Source: an uncultured Bacteroidales bacterium | GTDB taxonomy: Bacteria > Bacteroidota > Bacteroidia > Bacteroidales > Bacteroidaceae | Direction of reading: 5' to 3' | Assembly: GCA_902786925.1 (NCBI GenBank) | Contig: CADAEK010000024.1 | Span: forward strand, 1 to 39,253 | DNA length: 39,253 bases | Part shown: piece after piece, positions 16,771 through 24,382 of the stretch | How positions within the stretch are numbered: the first letter of the stretch is position 1 | Layout: every line of letters begins with the position of its first letter | The notes under the pieces: generated by a model | Database searches by the model: none | Seen by the model: only the letters and a program-made list of their open reading frames with translations | Told to the model about the DNA's origin: nothing | Position numbers and translations under genes: made by a program

Positions 16771-16801
16771 CAAAGGTAGCATAATTTGGATGAAGAACAA
16801 A
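16771..16801 (-). promoter_or_regulatory. Consensus promoter of recG, giving a near-leaderless mRNA
   Basis: On the minus strand TTTG (16798-16801), 19 bases, then TAccTTTG (16771-16778). The recG ATG (16761-16763) lies only 7 bases after the -7 box, so the transcript should begin at or next to the start codon. This also supports the shorter recG start. Confidence 0.75.
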
Positions 16802-16885
16802 ACAAACCTTCTTTTTTTCTCTTGGAAGGGCATGAATACAGAGGATTTGGCAAGGTCTCGGGAGGCTCACGTTGATGTGTTCTTG

Positions 16886-16969
16886 GTTATTCATAAGTTA
16901 TGAACAATTATTCATAACTTGCGAATAATTATTCCAAACTTATGAATAATTGTTCGTAACTTGTGAACG
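16886..16969. repeat. Four 21-bp tandem repeats, each an imperfect dyad
   Basis: Units of exactly 21 bases start at 16886, 16907, 16928 and 16949. The first contains a perfect dyad, TTCATAAGTTATGAA (7-bp arms, one central base). The others keep the TTCnnAAcTTnnGAA frame with one or two arm mismatches. The array lies ~85-170 bases upstream of the recG -33 box. The rest of the 16802-17029 gap shows nothing recognisable. Confidence 0.85.
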
Positions 16970-17029
16970 ACTTCCTGAAAGGAAGCATTACAACTCCTTC
17001 AGCGGGGCAGAGTGATGAGGACAAAAAGA

Positions 17030-17058
17030 ACATCCTCCACACTTGGTGCGGAGGATGT
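17030..17058 (-). terminator. Terminator after the CE15-like esterase gene
   Basis: A 9-bp stem (acatcctcc 17030-17038 with ggaggatgt 17050-17058) around an 11-base loop. In the minus-strand direction it is followed by a T-rich tract (complement of 17022-17030). It lies ~37 bases past the esterase stop. Confidence 0.7.
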
Positions 17059-17094
17059 ACGATTGGAGATATGAGTGTATGAGGATAGGAAACC

Positions 17095-18279
17095 TTAGAA
17101 TTCTGCTATCTGGATATTGGCGGTGTTGGCAGGTCGGCCCAAGAGGAAACGGTCGATGAATGCTTGTACCTCAGGCCATTGGCGCTCGGGCAGCTGGCAG
17201 TGGCCATGACCGCCCACGATGCTCCAGCCCATGCGGTCGCCAATGCCGAAGCGTTCCCACACCTTCTTGGCAGCTTCGGCCGAAGGAAGCATGGCGCGGT
17301 CGGACAGCCACACATAGTCGGGGTTGCCCAGCAGGAGCAGGGCACGAGGGCAAACCATCGCGCATAGTTCGTGCTGGTCGTAGGGCAGGCGATAGACGGA
17401 GTCGCCTCGGAAATTATCGCGCTGGCTCTCCATGAACCAGTGGTAGTCTGTCTTGTCAATGTCCTCAACCTTCTCAGTCGATTCGTGCGACTTGCGCCAT
17501 GCCGCAGCGCCACCGCCACCAGGCTCTTGGGCAATGGTGAGAGCGACACGCTCGTCGAAGGCGCTGCAGTAGAGTGCCATCTTGCCGGCATAGGAGCATC
17601 CTGTCACGCCAATGTGCTGGGTGTCAATCTTGGTCACTTCGGAACCGAGCTGCTGAAGGCCGTCGATGAGGCGGCTGAGCCCCCAGGCCCATTCGCTGTA
17701 TGCGCCATTGGCGGTTAATTGTGGATAGAGACGGTCGAAGGGGTGTTCGCCTCGTTCGTGATGCTTGCCAAATTGGCCATAGTCGTTGACTTGCTTCTCG
17801 TGGAAGGTCATGGTGGCAATGGGGCGCTCCTCAAAGAGCTGGCGAGGCAATGAAATCATGCTGGTGCCAATCATGAGGGCATAGGGTGGCTGACCCACTT
17901 TGGGGTAGCGTATCTCAGAGCGCAGGGTGAGTGTCTGTCCGTTTACGTTGACATCAACAATGAGCGTGTCTTCCTCCATGCGGGCCTTGACTTGCTGGGC
18001 CTCGACGGAAGGCTTGGTGCCGATGCCATAGTGCTGAATCATGTGGCTGATGTCGCTGCGGCGTTTTGCCCAGTCGGCAAAACTGGCCACTCCTTCTAAG
18101 GCATCGGGCAATTCGCGGATGACGGGCAGTTGGTTGGGTTCTGGCATGGCAGGCTTGGCAAAGTGCTTGCCTGTGTGCTCTACGGGATAAACTAGTGGTG
18201 GATTTTGTGCCAACCCTTTTGAGGGTATCAATGCAGGCACGAGTAACAGGGTTAGGTAAAAGATTGTAGAACGTTTCAT
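17095..18279 (-). CDS. Secreted CE15-like glucuronoyl esterase family hydrolase
   Basis: A 394-residue alpha/beta hydrolase with a signal peptide (~1-25, FYLTLLLVPALIP...GLAQ). The nucleophile region VTGCSYAGKMALYCSAFDERVALTIAQEPGGGGAAAW closely follows carbohydrate esterase family 15, with S229 as nucleophile, and the GGHGHCQ segment near the end supplies the likely catalytic His. CE15 enzymes cleave esters between lignin alcohols and glucuronic acid on xylan. The residue after the Ser, usually Arg in GCSRNGK, is Tyr here, so activity or substrate may differ. The ATG at 18279 is preferred; an upstream ATG at 18297 would overlap dnaG by 11 bases. It is the last gene of the dnaG cluster, an odd place for a glycan esterase. 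Confidence 0.82.
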   Translation of the reverse strand: MKRSTIFYLTLLLVPALIPSKGLAQNPPLVYPVEHTGKHFAKPAMPEPNQLPVIRELPDALEGVASFADWAKRRSDISHMIQHYGIGTKPSVEAQQVKARMEEDTLIVDVNVNGQTLTLRSEIRYPKVGQPPYALMIGTSMISLPRQLFEERPIATMTFHEKQVNDYGQFGKHHERGEHPFDRLYPQLTANGAYSEWAWGLSRLIDGLQQLGSEVTKIDTQHIGVTGCSYAGKMALYCSAFDERVALTIAQEPGGGGAAAWRKSHESTEKVEDIDKTDYHWFMESQRDNFRGDSVYRLPYDQHELCAMVCPRALLLLGNPDYVWLSDRAMLPSAEAAKKVWERFGIGDRMGWSIVGGHGHCQLPERQWPEVQAFIDRFLLGRPANTANIQIAEF

Positions 18280-18286
18280 GATGTGT

Positions 18287-20362
18287 TTATTTAACAACGA
18301 CTCGGTCGCCCAGTAACTTGGCGAGCTGCCGCTGAGTTTCGCTTAGTTCTTTGATTTGGCGTATGGTGTCCATCAGGCGGTTGACGTCGTTCTTCACCTC
18401 TGGACGAGTAAGGTCTGAGCTGCACCGCCGTAGTTCCTCTTCAATAATCGCATTCTTGTAGTCGAGGAGCAGGCGTGAAAGGTAGGTGACCTTCAGCTCA
18501 TCCTCTGTTTGGGTCATCTGGTTGCCGCTGCTCAACTGATAGCGGTCGCTGATGAGGTCAACAGCTTCGCGGCTGACCTCTTCATCCTGATTGTTCATCA
18601 GGAACTTGCTGGCCACGAAGCCAGGATCGCTGGCGTGCTGACTGGCTAGCAAGAGCATCTTGGCATAGAGAGGTGAGCGGAGCTGGATGCCATCGTAGTT
18701 GAGGTCGCCCTGCACAAAGGTGGCCAACGGCGTCTGCGTGGGATTCCCCTCAGCATCCTGCCCGTCAATGAGCTGCTCTCCATACCGGGTGACGAGGGTG
18801 AGAATCATGCGCTCAAGACCATAGAAACGTTGCTCTGCCAATCCTTGCTTGGTGGCAAGCGGTGTGGCCACGGTGGGCGCTTCTTCCACGGGTGGCATGG
18901 CCTCCATCGGTGGTATGTCGTCGGGAATATCGCTTGGCAGAGGGGGCGCAGCAGCAGGGGCCACAGGCGCATCGCTCGTGGCGGACGATTGCTCAAGCAA
19001 CCGTGCCTGGCGTTCACGCTCGCGTTGTGCTTCTTTCTTCAGGTTCTCAAGGATGGCGGCACGATTCTTGTTGGCGCCTCGCATGAGAATGGCCTCGTCC
19101 ATATTGAGGATTTCAGCGCACTCGTGCACATAGGTAGAGCGGATGATTTCGTCGGGAATGACTGCAATGCTCTTCACGATGTCCTCGGTGAGCTGGGCAC
19201 GCTTGATGGGGTCGCGCTGTGCGTCTTTCAGCAGGAGATTGGTCTTGAAGAGAATAAAGTCGGTCTGGTGAGCAGCCACATATTCCTTGAACTCCTGCGC
19301 ATTATGCTTGCGTGAGAAACTGTCAGGATCATCACCATCGGGCAAGAGGAGTATCTTCACATTCATGCCCTCGGCAAGAAGCATGTCGGTGGAACGTGTG
19401 GCCGCATGGATGCCGGCCTCATCACCGTCATAGAGAAGAGTAATGTTGTTGGTGAAGCGGTGGAGTAGGTGGATTTGTGCCTCATTCAGTGCTGTGCCCG
19501 AGTTGGCTACAACGTTCTCTATGCCACACTGGTGCATGGCCAGCACATCGGTGTAGCCTTCCACCATATAGACCATATCTTCCTTGGCTATTTGCTTCTT
19601 GGCCTGGAAGATGCCATACAGTTCATTGGCCTTGTGATAGATGATGGAGTCGGGAGAATTGACATACTTTTGGTTGACTCCCTTAGTGCGTGCATCGAGC
19701 ACACGACCACCAAAAGCTACTACTTTTCCGTTGACTGCTATCCATGGGAACATGGCACGGCCACGGAAACGGTCATAAATGGTACCGTTATCCCGTTTGA
19801 CACATAAGCCTGTGTCAATGAGGTACTTCTCGTTGTATCCCTTTGCCTTCGCCTCTTTAGACATGGCATCAGGGCTGTCGAGACAGAAGCCGAGACGAAA
19901 CTTGGCAATGATGTCATCGCGAAAACCACGGCTGCGGAAATATGCGAGTCCGATAGCACGTCCATCTTGGGCGTTCATCATGGTTTGGCTGAAATACTTG
20001 GCGGCCCATTCGTTGACAGCGAACATGCTTTCGCGCTCATTCATCTTCTGCCGCTGCTCATCGGTCATCTCTTCCTCTTCAACAGGGATGCCGTATTTCT
20101 TGGCCAAATGCTTTAGTGCTTCGACATAACTCATCTGTTCCATCTCCATGATGAAATGGACAGAGTTGCCACCCTTTCCACAGCTGAAGCACTTGCATAC
20201 ACCTCGGGCAGGTGAGACTGAGAAAGAGGGGGTTTTATCGTCGTGGAAAGGACACAATCCCTTGTAGCTTGCACCAGCGCGGCGAAGCGTGACGTAATCA
20301 GAGACGACATCTACAATGTTGGCAGCGTCGATGATACGGTCGATGGTGGATTGTGGTATCAT
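18287..20362 (-). CDS. dnaG: DNA primase
   Basis: A 691-residue primase that makes RNA primers for replication. The N-terminal CHC2 zinc finger is complete (C37, H40, C58, C61). The TOPRIM core shows MVEGYTDVLAMHQCG (~260) and LYDGDEAGIHA (~310) with the acidic metal-binding residues. A Pro/Ala/Glu-rich linker (~455-510) leads to the helicase-interacting C-terminal region, somewhat longer than in E. coli. The start at 20362 (MIPQSTID) is chosen because the earlier in-frame ATG (20419) adds 19 residues unlike any primase. It sits 79 bases after folE and ends within the upstream alternative start of the esterase. Confidence 0.96.
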   Translation of the reverse strand: MIPQSTIDRIIDAANIVDVVSDYVTLRRAGASYKGLCPFHDDKTPSFSVSPARGVCKCFSCGKGGNSVHFIMEMEQMSYVEALKHLAKKYGIPVEEEEMTDEQRQKMNERESMFAVNEWAAKYFSQTMMNAQDGRAIGLAYFRSRGFRDDIIAKFRLGFCLDSPDAMSKEAKAKGYNEKYLIDTGLCVKRDNGTIYDRFRGRAMFPWIAVNGKVVAFGGRVLDARTKGVNQKYVNSPDSIIYHKANELYGIFQAKKQIAKEDMVYMVEGYTDVLAMHQCGIENVVANSGTALNEAQIHLLHRFTNNITLLYDGDEAGIHAATRSTDMLLAEGMNVKILLLPDGDDPDSFSRKHNAQEFKEYVAAHQTDFILFKTNLLLKDAQRDPIKRAQLTEDIVKSIAVIPDEIIRSTYVHECAEILNMDEAILMRGANKNRAAILENLKKEAQRERERQARLLEQSSATSDAPVAPAAAPPLPSDIPDDIPPMEAMPPVEEAPTVATPLATKQGLAEQRFYGLERMILTLVTRYGEQLIDGQDAEGNPTQTPLATFVQGDLNYDGIQLRSPLYAKMLLLASQHASDPGFVASKFLMNNQDEEVSREAVDLISDRYQLSSGNQMTQTEDELKVTYLSRLLLDYKNAIIEEELRRCSSDLTRPEVKNDVNRLMDTIRQIKELSETQRQLAKLLGDRVVVK

Positions 20363-20441
20363 AATCAATGGAAAATCAGGAATCGGTGGTCGGGAACGGG
20401 AGGCTCTTGTGGGCTGCATGAGAGTTCTTCCCCCTAAGCTC

Positions 20442-21008
20442 TTACTTCCTAATTAAACTTAAGAATTCCTTGCGCTTCTCGATGTTCTCGAACACGCCTG
20501 TATAGTACATGGTTTGTGTAGTGGAGCCTTGCTTCTCAATGCCACGCATCTGGACGCATAAGTGCTGTGCCTCAATCACAACGATGGCGCCAAGCGGACT
20601 GAGAGCCTGCTGGAGACACTCGCAAATCTGTTTGGTGAGGTGTTCCTGCACCTGCAGGCGGTGGGAGAAAATGTCAACCATACGCGGAATCTTGCTCAGG
20701 CCGACGATGTGACCATTGGGGATATAAGCTACGTGCACCTTCCCGAAGAAAGGCAGGATGTGGTGCTCGCACAGGGAGTAGAACTCAATGTCTTTCACTA
20801 CCACCATCTGGTCGTAGTCTTCTTGGAACATGGCGGATTTCAGTGTAGCAACAGGATCCATCGTGTAGCCCTTCGTAAGGTCAAGAAGGGTTCGTGCCAC
20901 ACGTTCTGGCGTCTTCGCCAAACCTTCGCGCTGTGAATCTTCGCCTATAGCCTCAAGAGTTTGTAAGCAGGAGGTCTTGAGAATCTCTATCTGTTCTTCT
21001 TTGTTCAT
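20442..21008 (-). CDS. folE: GTP cyclohydrolase I
   Basis: A 188-residue cytoplasmic enzyme converting GTP to dihydroneopterin triphosphate, the first step of folate synthesis. Zinc and catalytic residues are visible: C80, H82 and H83 in [12 protein letters not shown], and C151 in [11 protein letters not shown]. The TPERVART and [18 protein letters not shown] motifs are typical of the type I enzyme. The ATG at 21006-21008 is chosen; the longer frame to 21134 overlaps the SPOR gene and adds unrelated sequence. It starts 16 bases after the SPOR gene stop, indicating co-transcription. Confidence 0.97.
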   Translation of the reverse strand: MNKEEQIEILKTSCLQTLEAIGEDSQREGLAKTPERVARTLLDLTKGYTMDPVATLKSAMFQEDYDQMVVVKDIEFYSLCEHHILPFFGKVHVAYIPNGHIVGLSKIPRMVDIFSHRLQVQEHLTKQICECLQQALSPLGAIVVIEAQHLCVQMRGIEKQGSTTQTMYYTGVFENIEKRKEFLSLIRK

Positions 21009-21024
21009 TTCGTTCTTGTAGTAA

Positions 21025-21513
21025 TTATTGGTAGATGAAAACCTCGCTCTTGACAATGATGGCTCCTTGGGCAAGGCGCGCCTCGCGGAGTTTGTCAAGA
21101 TATTCGGCGGCTTCCTCTCGGGTAGCAAAATCACCTACGCGGCAATGCCAGTTGGGTGAACCGAAAGTGGTGTAGGCCTGTAGCTCGGGGAAGACGGTGG
21201 TGACACGTGTACCAGCACGGCGAGCATTGGTCTCGTCGGCGCGTGAACTACCTCCCCAATATACTTGGATGCGATAGCCGCGTGCACGGGTCTTCTTGCC
21301 TTTCTGTATGCCTGGTATGTCCTTAGGGGACTCTTTCTTCTCTGGGGAGTATTGCTTTTTCCCATTCACCATGTCGTCGATGATGGAGTCTTGATATACT
21401 GTCACTGTGCCTTGCCCCGCCACCTTGCTCTTAAGATGGTCGGTGAAGTTTTGCGCAGACATGGTGATGGTACACAAAAGGAAGATGAGGGTGAGTGAAA
21501 GAAGCTTTTTCAT
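21025..21513 (-). CDS. SPOR-domain envelope protein
   Basis: A 162-residue protein with a clear signal peptide ([21 protein letters not shown]), a polar linker (~25-80) and a C-terminal SPOR domain (~82-158: [11 protein letters not shown]...[22 protein letters not shown]). SPOR domains bind glycan strands of peptidoglycan stripped of stem peptides, often at division sites. Periplasmic location is expected. The ATG at 21513 is chosen since it starts the signal peptide; the longer frame to 21618 overlaps a hairpin. It lies between tpiA and folE in the same cluster. Confidence 0.9.
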   Translation of the reverse strand: MKKLLSLTLIFLLCTITMSAQNFTDHLKSKVAGQGTVTVYQDSIIDDMVNGKKQYSPEKKESPKDIPGIQKGKKTRARGYRIQVYWGGSSRADETNARRAGTRVTTVFPELQAYTTFGSPNWHCRVGDFATREEAAEYLDKLREARLAQGAIIVKSEVFIYQ

Positions 21514-21576
21514 TGTGAACTGTTGAGTTGAAAGTTTGCGTAGTCTATAGCCTTCCTCGAATGCTTGAAAAGAGTG

Positions 21577-21624
21577 TGTACGATGCACGATTTGCCCGTG
21601 CAGGGTAGGGTCGTGCATCGTACA
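21577..21624 (-). terminator. Perfect 14-bp hairpin between tpiA and the SPOR gene
   Basis: tgtacgatgcacga (21577-21590) pairs perfectly with tcgtgcatcgtaca (21611-21624) around a 20-base loop that itself contains a CCC/GGG mini-stem. It begins 16 bases past the tpiA stop. The minus-strand sequence after it is only partly T-rich, so it may attenuate or stabilise rather than fully stop transcription. Confidence 0.6.
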
Positions 21625-21639
21625 TGAGAGTGTGTGGAA

Positions 21640-22398
21640 TTATTTCCAGGCGTCAATGATGCCCTTGAAGTCAGCCACCTTGAGAGATGCGCCACCGATG
21701 AGGCCACCGTCAATGTCTGGCTTAGCGAAGAGCTCAGGAGCGTTAGAAGCCTTGCAAGAACCACCGTAGAGGATAGAAGTCTCAGCTGCGATTTCCTTGC
21801 CATACTTTTCAGCAACAACTGAACGGATGTATGCGTGAATCTCTTCAGCCTGCTCTGCTGTAGCAGTCTTGCCTGTGCCGATAGCCCAGATTGGCTCGTA
21901 TGCGATAACGATGTTCTTGAACTGATCTGCAGAAAGATGGAACACGCTGCCTTCAAGTTCTGCCTTTACAACGGCATTCTGCTCGTTAGCCTCGCGCTGT
22001 GCCAAAGACTCACCGATGCAGAAGATTACCTTCAAACCGTTGGCAAGAGCCAGCTCAACTTTCTCTTTCAAAATCTCTGGAGTTTCGTTGTAGTACTCAC
22101 GACGCTCAGAGTGACCAAGGATAACGTACTCAGCACCTGTAGACTTAACCATCTCGGCAGAAACCTCACCAGTGTATGCGCCAGAAGCCTTGTCCGCGCA
22201 GTTCTCAGCACCGAGGTTGATGACCTTGTGGTCGATGATTTCAGAAACCTTTGCAAGGTGAATGAAAGGAGTACAGATGATTACATCGCAGTTTGGCTTG
22301 TCTGCAGCGAGAGCCTCGTTGAGACCTTTTGCCAACTCGATACCTTCCTGGAGATTCTTATTCATCTTCCAGTTTCCAGCAACAATTTTCTTTGCCAT
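21640..22398 (-). CDS. tpiA: Triosephosphate isomerase
   Basis: A 252-residue glycolytic enzyme interconverting dihydroxyacetone phosphate and glyceraldehyde 3-phosphate. Catalytic residues are in place: N9/K11 in GNWKMNK, H96 in LGHSERR and E168 in [14 protein letters not shown]; the phosphate-binding LYGGSCK loop is near 210. Length is normal for a TIM-barrel enzyme of this family. It lies 99 bases downstream of the DoxX-like gene with no consensus promoter in the gap, so it is probably read from the promoter at 24212-24242. Its codon choice looks more biased than its neighbours, as expected for a highly expressed gene. Confidence 0.98.
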   Translation of the reverse strand: MAKKIVAGNWKMNKNLQEGIELAKGLNEALAADKPNCDVIICTPFIHLAKVSEIIDHKVINLGAENCADKASGAYTGEVSAEMVKSTGAEYVILGHSERREYYNETPEILKEKVELALANGLKVIFCIGESLAQREANEQNAVVKAELEGSVFHLSADQFKNIVIAYEPIWAIGTGKTATAEQAEEIHAYIRSVVAEKYGKEIAAETSILYGGSCKASNAPELFAKPDIDGGLIGGASLKVADFKGIIDAWK

Positions 22399-22497
22399 AG
22401 TGTTTTAGTTTTATTAATGAGTTAAACGTATATGTTGTTTTGTTTCTCTTTTCTGTTTCGAATCCTGCCCCTTCGGTCCTTCTATTGCCTTTCCTTA

Positions 22498-23628
22498 TTA
22501 GAGGAACTGCTTCAAATCTTCTTCTTTAGGAAGATTGTAGTTGCTCCATTTCTTCACGATGACTCCATCGTGGAGGAGCACAAGGCCTGGCTGTCCACGC
22601 ACCACAGTCTTCAGCATCCGCTCTTCGGCTAACGAAAAATCATATTCGGCACCAGTGTGGTCGCGCCAATAGCGTTGATCGCGAGTCTCAGAGGAAGCCG
22701 TGAGACAGTAGAACCCCCATTGGTTGTCTTGTGCATATTCATAAAGGGCATTGACTCTGTCGATACAACCTTCGTCTGCATTTCGCAAATTGGGGATAAT
22801 GAGCAGGAATGTGTAGCCATCGTTGAGGAGAATGTCGGGCGTGATGTCTTCTTCTTCCGTATTGGTCACATAGAAGTCTGCTGCTGCCAAGTCTGTTTCA
22901 GTACGGGGTATGCGGCGCGTCTCTACATAAATCCAAGTGGAGTCTGGATCTTCATCTTCTGCGGTCAAAGTGAGTGTCTGCCCGTCTTTCTTGTAAATGA
23001 TTGCCACATCAAACCTTGGTTCTGTGTGATTCATCACCGCTTCTTGCAGATTTGTGCCCACTTTATAGGGCCGAAAATCGAATACGGGTAAGGCGATGAT
23101 GCAGTAAATGGCATAACCGATGATGGCACAGAGCGAAAGGAACATGACAAGCCACTGAAGAGCGGGCGAGAGAATGTCCTTTTGGAGCCGATAGTAGCGG
23201 CACACAAATGCAGATGCGGCTAGCAACACGATGTTTTTTGCGAGCGTTGCTTTATTGCTCAAGATAATGACATCGCCAAAGCACCCACAATCAGACACGG
23301 GATTGGCTATGGCAATATAGACTGTCAAGAGCGTCATCAGTATCATGAATACAACCGTAAGGCGCGATATGGTCTTCCTGTAGATGCCAAACAGTGAATA
23401 GATGCCTAAAGTGAATTCAAAGAACGCAAGGATGACTGCGCATCCGAGTAAGAAAGTGTCAGGCAGTTGAAACCACGCTATAGCTTGCAGGTAGTCCTGC
23501 AATTTGTAAACCGTTCCTAGTGGGTCGTTCGCTTTGATGAGGCCGCTGAAGATGAAGGTGGCGGCTAACAGAAGGCGGCAGATGTTCACCGCAACGGTTA
23601 ATGTCAGCGTTTTAGTTTGCTGCGTCAT
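22498..23628 (-). CDS. DoxX/MauE-like membrane protein (BT_3928 type)
   Basis: A 376-residue protein with about five membrane helices in the first ~190 residues (around 10-32, 55-80, 88-110, 122-142, 155-182). It has the DoxX/MauE-like segment AATFIFSGLIKANDPLG and a conserved NPVSDCGCFGD loop with C114 and C116. The C-terminal ~190 residues are soluble and end in a thioredoxin-fold-like stretch (QPGLVLLHDGVIVKKWSNYNLP). I recall this arrangement from the Bacteroides BT_3928 family; the molecular function is not established. The paired cysteines hint at electron transfer or thiol chemistry, which is inference. Its start overlaps the DUF1599 gene by 17 bases. Confidence 0.85.
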   Translation of the reverse strand: MTQQTKTLTLTVAVNICRLLLAATFIFSGLIKANDPLGTVYKLQDYLQAIAWFQLPDTFLLGCAVILAFFEFTLGIYSLFGIYRKTISRLTVVFMILMTLLTVYIAIANPVSDCGCFGDVIILSNKATLAKNIVLLAASAFVCRYYRLQKDILSPALQWLVMFLSLCAIIGYAIYCIIALPVFDFRPYKVGTNLQEAVMNHTEPRFDVAIIYKKDGQTLTLTAEDEDPDSTWIYVETRRIPRTETDLAAADFYVTNTEEEDITPDILLNDGYTFLLIIPNLRNADEGCIDRVNALYEYAQDNQWGFYCLTASSETRDQRYWRDHTGAEYDFSLAEERMLKTVVRGQPGLVLLHDGVIVKKWSNYNLPKEEDLKQFL

Positions 23629-24193
23629 CTTTCTCTGTGGGGAGGGTGGTGGAATCGGACTGCTCGGCTAGTTTGATTAGGCCGAAAACAGAATAGTTAA
23701 TCATGTCGAGATAGTTGGCATCGATGCCTTCAGAGATAAGCGTTTGCCCATCGTTGCCTTCAATCTGTTTTGTGCGGTTCAGCTTCATGAGAATAAGGTC
23801 TGTGTAACTGCTTACGCGCATGGAACGCCAAGCTTCGTCATAGTCGTGATTCTTGCGCAGCATCAGTTCAAGTGCGGTGTTGGCGTACTTGTCATAATAT
23901 GCCATCGCATGGTCAGCGTCCATATCCTCTGTTTCTGCATAACCTAATTCCAATTGTATGAGCCCAACGATACCATAGTTAACGATGGCTTGGAATTCAG
24001 GGTAGATGCCTTCGCCTACCAACGAGATACCTTTGGTCTCAAGGCTACGAATGCGGTTGGCTTTGATGAATATCTGATCTGTTACCGACGCTGGGCGTAA
24101 GATGCGCCATGCGGCTCCATAATCATGTAGTTTCTTGCAGAAGATGTCACGGCATCCTGCCATGGCCTGCTTGAATTGTTGCTGAGTATCCAT
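23612..24193 (-). CDS. DUF1599 protein (tandem duplicated domain)
   Basis: A 193-residue protein made of two similar halves. KLHDYGAAWRILRPASVTDQIFIKANRIRSLE (~21-52) and KNHDYDEAWRSMRVSSYTDLILMKLNRTKQIE (~114-145) align well, and both are followed by a GEG/SEG-NY-G-LI pattern. This is the DUF1599 plan common in Bacteroidetes. The charged, helical repeats recall nucleotide-pyrophosphohydrolase-like folds, but that is a guess. The start at 24191-24193 is chosen because it follows a consensus promoter by ~20 bases; the longer frame to 24271 would begin upstream of that promoter. It leads the cluster that includes tpiA, folE and dnaG. Confidence 0.88.
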   Translation of the reverse strand: MDTQQQFKQAMAGCRDIFCKKLHDYGAAWRILRPASVTDQIFIKANRIRSLETKGISLVGEGIYPEFQAIVNYGIVGLIQLELGYAETEDMDADHAMAYYDKYANTALELMLRKNHDYDEAWRSMRVSSYTDLILMKLNRTKQIEGNDGQTLISEGIDANYLDMINYSVFGLIKLAEQSDSTTLPTEKDDAAN

Positions 24194-24211
24194 ATTCCTG
24201 CTTATGAACTG

Positions 24212-24242
24212 CAAAGTTACGACTATGTGCGCACAAAACAAA
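24212..24242 (-). promoter_or_regulatory. Consensus promoter of the DUF1599-tpiA-folE-dnaG cluster
   Basis: Minus strand TTTG (24239-24242), 19 bases, TAacTTTG (24212-24219): a full match. The start would fall near 24205, ~12 bases before the DUF1599 ATG. No other strong promoter was seen down to 18.3 kb. Confidence 0.8.
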
Positions 24243-24284
24243 GAAAAACTACGTTTTCTTTTGTTTCCCACATGAGTACGAGCA

Positions 24285-24316
24285 CAAAAAAGGCACCAAG
24301 CGTAAACTTGGTGCCT
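24285..24316 (-). terminator. Intrinsic terminator after the M23/LysM gene
   Basis: A 10-bp stem (24291-24300 with 24307-24316, ggcaccaag/cttggtgcc core) closes a 6-base loop. In the minus direction it is followed by six T (complement of 24285-24290). It lies ~67 bases past the peptidase stop. Confidence 0.88.
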
Positions 24317-24382
24317 ACTATGTAAGGCGTATAATTGTAAGTTCTTCTTATGTCTATTCTTGTGCCTGTTCGCAAGTTTCGC

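Noticed and set aside
16764..16853. A longer RecG start adding 30 residues
   Set aside because: The extra residues are unlike RecG, and the consensus promoter at 16771-16801 lies inside the extension.
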